From positions 186,001 through 250,000 of the forward strand of contig NZ_CM001441.1 of NCBI RefSeq assembly GCF_000244895.1: a stretch of DNA of 64,000 nt, written 5' to 3'. Of the stretch, positions 63,444 to 64,000 are shown piece after piece. Origin of the DNA: Desulfosporosinus youngiae DSM 17734. Its GTDB lineage: Bacteria > Bacillota > Desulfitobacteriia > Desulfitobacteriales > Desulfitobacteriaceae. Every line of letters begins with the position of its first letter. The stretch's first letter is position 1. The position numbers and the translations under genes were made by a program. Under the pieces are notes generated by a model. It did no database searches. It saw nothing but the letters and a program-made list of their open reading frames with translations, and was not told where the DNA came from.

Positions 63444-63470
63444 GTGGGAGGGCTAAGCCCGTATTACCAC
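63444..63470 (+). promoter_or_regulatory. Putative L1-binding mRNA site before rplA
   Basis: GTGG (63444) pairs with CCAC (63470) outside an inner GGGC-TAA-GCCC hairpin, leaving asymmetric internal loops (GA; GTATTA). The position just before the rplA ribosome site suggests autoregulation by L1. The comparison with known L1 sites is from memory. Confidence 0.4.
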
Positions 63471-63485
63471 AAGGAGGTTAAAGGA

Positions 63486-64000
63486 ATGGCTAAAGTAGGT
63501 AAGAAGTATCAAGAGGCTGTAAAATCATTTGATCGTATTGCACTCTATGAACCGACAGAAGCTTTGACTATTGTAAAAAACAATGCTAAAGCTAAGTTTG
63601 ATGAAACTGTGGAAGTTGCTTTTAAATTAGGCATTGACACCCGTCATGCGGACCAACAAATCCGTGGTGCTATTGTGCTCCCGAATGGGACGGGCAAAAC
63701 CCGGTCTGTATTGGTTTTTGCTAAAGGGGAGAAAGCTAAAGAAGCAGAGTTAGCGGGAGCAGACTTTGTTGGAGCAGAAGACATGATCGCCAAGATCGAG
63801 CAAGGCTGGTTTGGTTTTGAAGTGGTTGTTGCTACACCAGACATGATGGGTATGGTTGGTAAACTGGGTAGGGTTCTTGGGCCTAAAGGACTTATGCCTA
63901 ACCCGAAAACTGGGACAGTTACTCTTGATGTAACTCGTGCGATCAAAGAGATCAAGGCTGGTAAGATTGAATACCGTGCGGATAAGGCTGGCATTATACA
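63486..64000 (+). CDS. rplA: 50S ribosomal protein L1, 3' end outside window
   Basis: The first 171 codons of L1 are present: [18 protein letters not shown], then [32 protein letters not shown] and [15 protein letters not shown], which are canonical. Translation starts at ATG 63486 after AAGGAGG. The gene runs off the right edge. Confidence 0.97.
   Translation, partial: MAKVGKKYQEAVKSFDRIALYEPTEALTIVKNNAKAKFDETVEVAFKLGIDTRHADQQIRGAIVLPNGTGKTRSVLVFAKGEKAKEAELAGADFVGAEDMIAKIEQGWFGFEVVVATPDMMGMVGKLGRVLGPKGLMPNPKTGTVTLDVTRAIKEIKAGKIEYRADKAGII

Overview
The window reads as chromosome from an anaerobic, low-to-mid GC, spore-forming-type member of the Bacillota, most like Desulfosporosinus, Desulfitobacterium or Syntrophobotulus. 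This is inferred from three things: the house-keeping order ctsR-mcsA-mcsB-clpC-radA ... carD-yacL-ispD-ispF-gltX-cysE-cysS-mrnC-thyX-rlmB-sigH-tRNAs-rpmG-secE-nusG-rplK-rplA; oxygen-sensitive or anaerobe-typical proteins (rubrerythrin, rubredoxin, B12-dependent ribonucleotide reductase, nickel-pincer cofactor genes, selenium genes); and class-typical GTG/TTG starts with strong Shine-Dalgarno sites. No database was searched, so names rest on motifs and context.

Layout. 0-6.8 kb: the 3' part of an M24-peptidase-like gene lacking metal ligands, a NadC-fold paralogue, a BenE-type aromatic acid symporter, the larE-larB-larC operon for the nickel-pincer nucleotide cofactor (no larA present), and a small beta-carbonic anhydrase. 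7-18.2 kb: an acyl-CoA synthetase behind a FadR-like operator, nrdR-nrdJ behind tandem NrdR boxes, ung (minus strand) and sbcD-sbcC. 18.3-29.4 kb: an IclR regulator followed by a coherent metabolic island: three glycolate/lactate-dehydrogenase-type subunits, a cupin, a succinyl-CoA-synthetase-like ligase whose two subunit genes flank a small Cys-rich ferredoxin-like gene, a CitE/malyl-CoA-lyase-like protein and a malic enzyme. Together these can oxidise glycolate to glyoxylate, condense it with acetyl-CoA to malyl-CoA, recover ATP by hydrolysing malyl-CoA through the ligase, and return malate to pyruvate. Palindromes of the form TGAAAC-N3-GTTTCA lie beside the promoters of the regulator and of two island transcripts.

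29.6-36.5 kb: a mixed stretch (pseudouridine synthase, TIM-barrel isomerase, YgbA-type protein, Nudix hydrolase, MFS transporter, rubrerythrin, a second M24 peptidase with intact metal ligands, a tail-anchored protein). 36.6-42.8 kb: the CtsR heat-shock operon ending in a divergent RadA. 42.8-50.8 kb: accessory genes between radA and carD, where disA would be expected: a selenium-utilisation module (cysteine desulfurase-like, selD, yedF, DUF3343, HesB-like) with GC-richer codon use, very long hairpins, an unusual CX4C rubredoxin missed by length cut-offs, and a VanRS-like two-component system.

50.8-64 kb: house-keeping genes: a Cys-containing helical protein, carD, the isoprenoid and aminoacyl-tRNA synthetase cluster with a cysteine-type T-box before cysE-cysS, sigH, tRNA-Thr and initiator tRNA-Met, and the start of the rpmG-secE-nusG-rplK-rplA ribosomal cluster. 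rplA runs off the right edge.
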